This document shows, piece after piece, positions 61,701 through 64,000 of a stretch of DNA of 64,000 nucleotides (position 1 is the stretch's first letter; each line of letters begins with the position of its first letter). A program made the position numbers and the translations under genes. The DNA lies in NCBI GenBank assembly GCA_029856125.1, contig JAHQWJ010000014.1:62001-126000 (forward strand), read 5' to 3'. The stretch comes from Promethearchaeia archaeon (lineage in GTDB: Archaea > Asgardarchaeota > Lokiarchaeia > Sigyniarchaeales > SOKP01). The notes beneath the pieces are model-generated. The model saw nothing but the letters and a program-made list of their open reading frames with translations, searched no databases and had not been told where the DNA came from.

Positions 61701-62901
61701 ATGCTCCACTCATTATACCAACTGAAAAATTAAATACATTATTATTTTTTATATTTTCAAAGATATTCGATGTATTCGTCCATAAGTCCATATTAATTAA
61801 TCCTGTATTGTGCCATGCTTCTTTTCCAGCATCATTAATATCCCGCAATCCTTTTGAATATACTCTTTTATTATTTATTTTAAAAAAGATAAAATTTTCA
61901 TTAGAACCCATTACAGATTCTGCATAATAATCAAATGAAATGTAACCATCAACTACTTGACCACGAGGAATTGATATATTCTGATATATTTCAGTAAAAT
62001 CATCTTCTAGATAATTTACATCACTAGGATCATTATCATTCCAATATGGTAGTCCACTTAATCTAGTAAACATAGCATCACTACCACCTATTTGACCCGC
62101 ACCATAATCTGTTTGAGCTATAGACCCATTATTAAAACCCCATGAATGATAATTTATATCGTAAGATGAACTTGAATTAATAAATTCATAATAATCAATA
62201 TAATATCCATAACTCTCTACAGTGTCGTCTGATACATAGTAGCAATTCAATTCCTCACCCCTTATCCAAGGTGTATATAAATCTGAATATCCAGTACCAC
62301 TATGTCCATATTGGATTACATCATTATCATCCTCAATTAAAAAGACATCCCATCCATCTTCAAAAGACAAATTAACAAAATGAGCTCTCATAGCAATAGC
62401 CCCAGTATGCGTTATTGTATCAAGGCTATCAGATTTATCATAATTCTTCTTATAAGAATGATCACTTTCATGGATTTCATAAACTCTATAAGTAGAAGCT
62501 ATTGGAAGAAAATCACTGTTATTCACCCATTCCTTAGTATCTTGGATGTTCGTTATCTCAGTAGCTACTTTTGAAACTTCCCAGTCGTGAACATCATCTA
62601 AATAATAGGTTAGATTTACTGCTTCTTGATTATTTACATCAACTTGTTGTTCATCCTTATATAAATTGCCATAATCAGTTATATTTAAAGATATTTCATT
62701 ACCTTCAAATAAAACTGGAGGATTGTCAGCAAGTAAGGGTGTTTGGGAATAATTATTAAAGTCTCTGTCTATTTCTTTAATATTCTTGGAATTTGGAATG
62801 AAAAAACTACTTAAAAGAAATATTGCTAATATAGTAATAAGACCTGCTTTTCTTAGAATTGAACTTTTTTTTAAAAGTGATTTTTTAGAAAAATTTTTCA
62901 T
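58738..62901 (-). CDS. Giant single-pass membrane protein with Ig-like ectodomains and a cytoplasmic longin-like plus winged-helix tail
   Basis: A 1387-residue protein. A signal peptide with a basic start (KNFSKKSLLKKSSILRKAG) and a hydrophobic core ends near residue 36. The ectodomain (to about 1110) contains a lectin/jelly-roll-like region and several Ig/Big-like beta modules with N-x-S/T-rich sequence. One membrane helix (FIIWIIVLISAAIISVLGIL, about 1118-1138) is followed by RRRR. The cytoplasmic 245 residues contain a longin-like domain (IQAIVAIHRYSGIPLYSKSY and ELFSGFIQAIITVGEE, then FKYFYCLICD) and a C-terminal winged helix (METRILNVIYSIAKNKQEFH and so on). The architecture is that of a receptor linking the exterior to longin/GTPase partners (inference). 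Confidence 0.85.
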   Translation of the reverse strand: MKNFSKKSLLKKSSILRKAGLITILAIFLLSSFFIPNSKNIKEIDRDFNNYSQTPLLADNPPVLFEGNEISLNITDYGNLYKDEQQVDVNNQEAVNLTYYLDDVHDWEVSKVATEITNIQDTKEWVNNSDFLPIASTYRVYEIHESDHSYKKNYDKSDSLDTITHTGAIAMRAHFVNLSFEDGWDVFLIEDDNDVIQYGHSGTGYSDLYTPWIRGEELNCYYVSDDTVESYGYYIDYYEFINSSSSYDINYHSWGFNNGSIAQTDYGAGQIGGSDAMFTRLSGLPYWNDNDPSDVNYLEDDFTEIYQNISIPRGQVVDGYISFDYYAESVMGSNENFIFFKINNKRVYSKGLRDINDAGKEAWHNTGLINMDLWTNTSNIFENIKNNNVFNFSVGIMSGASIGYSGFEDQYQQVFWFDNVSLVLTTLANSSQSEINLRLNNYALNQGTGWANSYLNLTGNWDLNPLNLTVTTNSPSLSFDLDTSLYGYHETKSRVGQTTLDGVSYEILENGTIIWEFSHNLYMPAHYSDFEFTIHKPENWNFISVLDPTLQSRPYENGGEGDSILHISKENALFPGWWTFKATSPNYIDLTNTKMLKQGSWTHTSFDTGESTRIKTQINYSSEIPSNIESTEVNLTIFDPEGNQWYSEVNSPLSNGTVFFSELTFSALNTTGGQFEYNLFWSNGTALGGIKSNFIVYHQSQIELLKPDDAKSGLQTDGFVGDIIPVRVILTDLENNLSISDAIVSYNWTGGSTLNFTEAAIGVYETILDTADLSSRGLYEILISSSKLGFIESNITLKINLGEETNLQRLESEYNIELHANSSIKFKFTDFSGDGIDGAVVNISISNSSLYSIANTGNGTYDIEFSTSYIEQIGVHQLNFTFSTIGYEPQYYNYQFQIIKQSVSISVYLNSINIIENSLLEVTFFDFINVSTKVKSNIDDTYILGGNITWVSESYESNFSVIADYWYNSSMQCLPDNFSSGINFVYLKFQHPNYRTETFGFELLLNRIEFDVDILDHEDANPTVKTDIGSTLNLQIELLDFETNQSIINATVLYEWTYGVGELVEITPGIYQLSTKLPENLQGNFIFNLIISKEGTVYKTTQSSFLLVIGEPEFPMFIIWIIVLISAAIISVLGILSLRSYVILPRRRRKEADLLSKTQRFKDIQNIQAIVAIHRYSGIPLYSKSYSILEKHKKELFSGFIQAIITVGEEMVGKREIDKDLTNSGDSDGSRTILELDFKYFYCLICDRQDLRMIFLLNEKASDRLKKLISDLSLGIMLDLSQLIENWDGAIHEFESQLPPVITKYVELYYKDAFKINDAKYIASIRKESELNSMETRILNVIYSIAKNKQEFHLETIFDVVHEKNQDLIIDAIETLIDKQIIIPSNK

Positions 62902-63060
62902 ATTATCCCCATTATTGATAAAAATAATTATAAAATTTATAAAAACTAAAATTAATAAATTTAAGTTATAGTGAAATGAATTTCTATTCGAAATTTTACT
63001 CTTTGAGAATTTTTAAGTTTAAATTTTAGGAGTAGATCACTATTTTTGAAATTCTACTTG

Positions 63061-63384
63061 CTAATTAGGGAGCTCATCGATAAATTCTGTTTTGAGAACT
63101 GACATATAAGACCTTTTTTCTCCGTTGTCTAAGGAATTCACATTCGTACCTCTGCTGGTATAAATATCTGGAGGATGTTCGTCAAACAATGAAAGAATGA
63201 GTAATATTGCATTTTTTACAAACTCTTTTCTACTAGTCCTTTCTAGTACCTTCATCAATTCTATGAATGATTTATCTTTCCATAATTCAATAGTTTCTTT
63301 ATTTGCGTTCGGATTCTGGAAGAATTCTATGATATTCGAGTAATAATCCAATTCAGAGTTTTCACAGTTGTTTGAAGTATTCAT
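63061..63384 (-). CDS. Small hypothetical protein, 107 residues
   Basis: Not recognised. It is mostly helical and charged, with a hydrophobic helix in the middle (FVKNAILLILSLFDEHPP) that is too short and polar to be a sure membrane segment. There is no motif. It stands between the giant surface protein and the PfkB gene on the same strand with long spacers. Confidence 0.5.
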   Translation of the reverse strand: MNTSNNCENSELDYYSNIIEFFQNPNANKETIELWKDKSFIELMKVLERTSRKEFVKNAILLILSLFDEHPPDIYTSRGTNVNSLDNGEKRSYMSVLKTEFIDELPN

Positions 63385-63634
63385 AAGTTTGACCGTTCCT
63401 ATAAAAATATTACAAAATTATTTGTTTTTAAACTAAACGAGAATCTTAGTTTTTTGTTATGACTATCCGTACGTTAATTCTCCAAAAATTTTTAATCCTT
63501 GAAAAAAAACACATCCATTACTAACAAATATGAATTTCTAAAAGGTTTTTAATTTCTTATGTACTACGCTGATATTACCTCACTTAAATGAGTAAAGAGA
63601 GTCGAAATAAAATTAGAAATGGAAAAGAATTAGC

Positions 63635-64000
63635 CTATAGATTTTCAATTTCTGAGGGAACATATCCAAAAGTGTTTAAGAATCGCTTTTTCACGCTTGC
63701 AATGTCATAAACTTGTGTTTGAGCACCACTAGTTTCTACAACAAAAGAGCCTACAGTTGAGCCTAAACGACAAGCATTTTTCAAACTCATATTTAGAATC
63801 AATCCAGATAGAAAACCCGCTCGATATCCATCTCCTGCACCTGTGGTGTCAATTACCTTGTTAGGATTCGAAATTGGAATTTCGATAGATTCTAGTTTTC
63901 CAGAAGGTGTTTTTGTAATAATTTCAGAACCTTCTGACCCCTTAGTTTTTACTATCGTACTGACATGTTCGAGTAAATCGTTTTCGGTCATCCCTGTCTT
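63635..64000 (-). CDS. PfkB/ribokinase-family sugar or nucleoside kinase, C-terminal part (5' end outside window)
   Basis: The frame runs through the right edge of the window (residues KTG precede the Met at 63991), so this is the C-terminal 121 residues of a longer kinase. VIDTTGAGDGYRAGFLSGLI is the PfkB signature 2, with the catalytic Asp in GAGD; KTKGSEGSEI precedes it as the nucleotide-binding strand. The substrate (ribose, fructose-6-P, adenosine or other) cannot be told from this part. Confidence 0.92.
   Translation of the reverse strand, partial: KTGMTENDLLEHVSTIVKTKGSEGSEIITKTPSGKLESIEIPISNPNKVIDTTGAGDGYRAGFLSGLILNMSLKNACRLGSTVGSFVVETSGAQTQVYDIASVKKRFLNTFGYVPSEIENL

Noticed and set aside
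1..64000. tRNA, rRNA, CRISPR arrays, transposases or prophage genes
   Set aside because: No GC-rich cloverleaf-like stretch, repeat-spacer array, DDE/Y1/serine recombinase motif or phage structural gene was seen on reading both strands.

Overview
This window is a gene-dense, AT-rich archaeal chromosome segment. It most likely comes from an Asgard archaeon (Promethearchaeota) of the Lokiarchaeia type. The assignment rests on a combination seen directly: four Ras-superfamily GTPases (one Rab-like, three Rag/Gtr-like), a roadblock/LC7 protein, longin-like domains, a gelsolin-like domain, an eL13-like ribosomal-protein domain and a Trm9-like tRNA methyltransferase, alongside archaeal anaerobic metabolism (an Mvh/Vhu-type NiFe hydrogenase with HdrBC, an MtrH homologue, a CooC maturation ATPase, ADP-forming acyl-CoA synthetase, UPF0147). 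Shine-Dalgarno sites of the GGAGG/AGGTGA kind are frequent. I saw no rRNA, tRNA, CRISPR array or insertion sequence.

Layout. 0-3 kb: the end of a prenol-kinase-like gene, then a minus-strand sulfur-relay operon (TusA, YeeE/YedE transporter, DsrE/F/H-like proteins). 3.4-7.7 kb, divergent from it: vhuG, vhuA, a tiny vhuU and hdrC, hdrB. vhuU carries the C-terminal nickel-ligand motif missing from VhuA, with an in-frame TGA at the nickel-ligand cysteine position, so it is a probable selenoprotein, followed by a structured RNA. 8-13 kb: SRPBCC protein, amidohydrolase, and a GT2 / PIG-L deacetylase / BshC-like operon suggesting a bacillithiol-like pathway. 13-21 kb: membrane and surface proteins, HypC, CooC (apparent ATA start), a coiled-coil HEAT protein and a hyperacidic 51-residue protein. 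21-31 kb: cyclophilin, ADP-forming acyl-CoA synthetase with a DRTGG partner, small membrane proteins, a GT-C glycosyltransferase, a ferredoxin-nitroreductase and an HGSNAT-like acyltransferase. 31-42 kb: gelsolin-like mini-protein with a decayed copy, VCBS surface protein, longin-Rab fusion, PEP synthase, macro-domain protein, archaeosortase, MtrH. 42-54 kb: two longin-Rag-roadblock fusion GTPases, a shorter Rag-like GTPase next to a zinc-ribbon/roadblock protein, a transglutaminase surface protein and a longin-HTH protein. 54-64 kb: eL13/HhH protein, Trm9-like enzyme, a 1387-residue receptor-like protein with a cytoplasmic longin plus winged helix, and the end of a PfkB kinase.

How the genes fit together. 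The hydrogenase with HdrBC would couple H2 to thiol/disulfide and ferredoxin chemistry. HypC and CooC are Ni-enzyme maturation factors, MtrH and CooC point to C1/acetyl-CoA chemistry, and the acyl-CoA synthetase yields ATP from acetyl-CoA. The GTPase/longin/roadblock genes look like a dispersed signalling or membrane-identity toolkit. The 1387-residue protein could connect it to the cell exterior (inference). Three genes appear to begin at non-canonical codons (ATA, CTG, ATT); these were settled by reading-frame and Shine-Dalgarno evidence.
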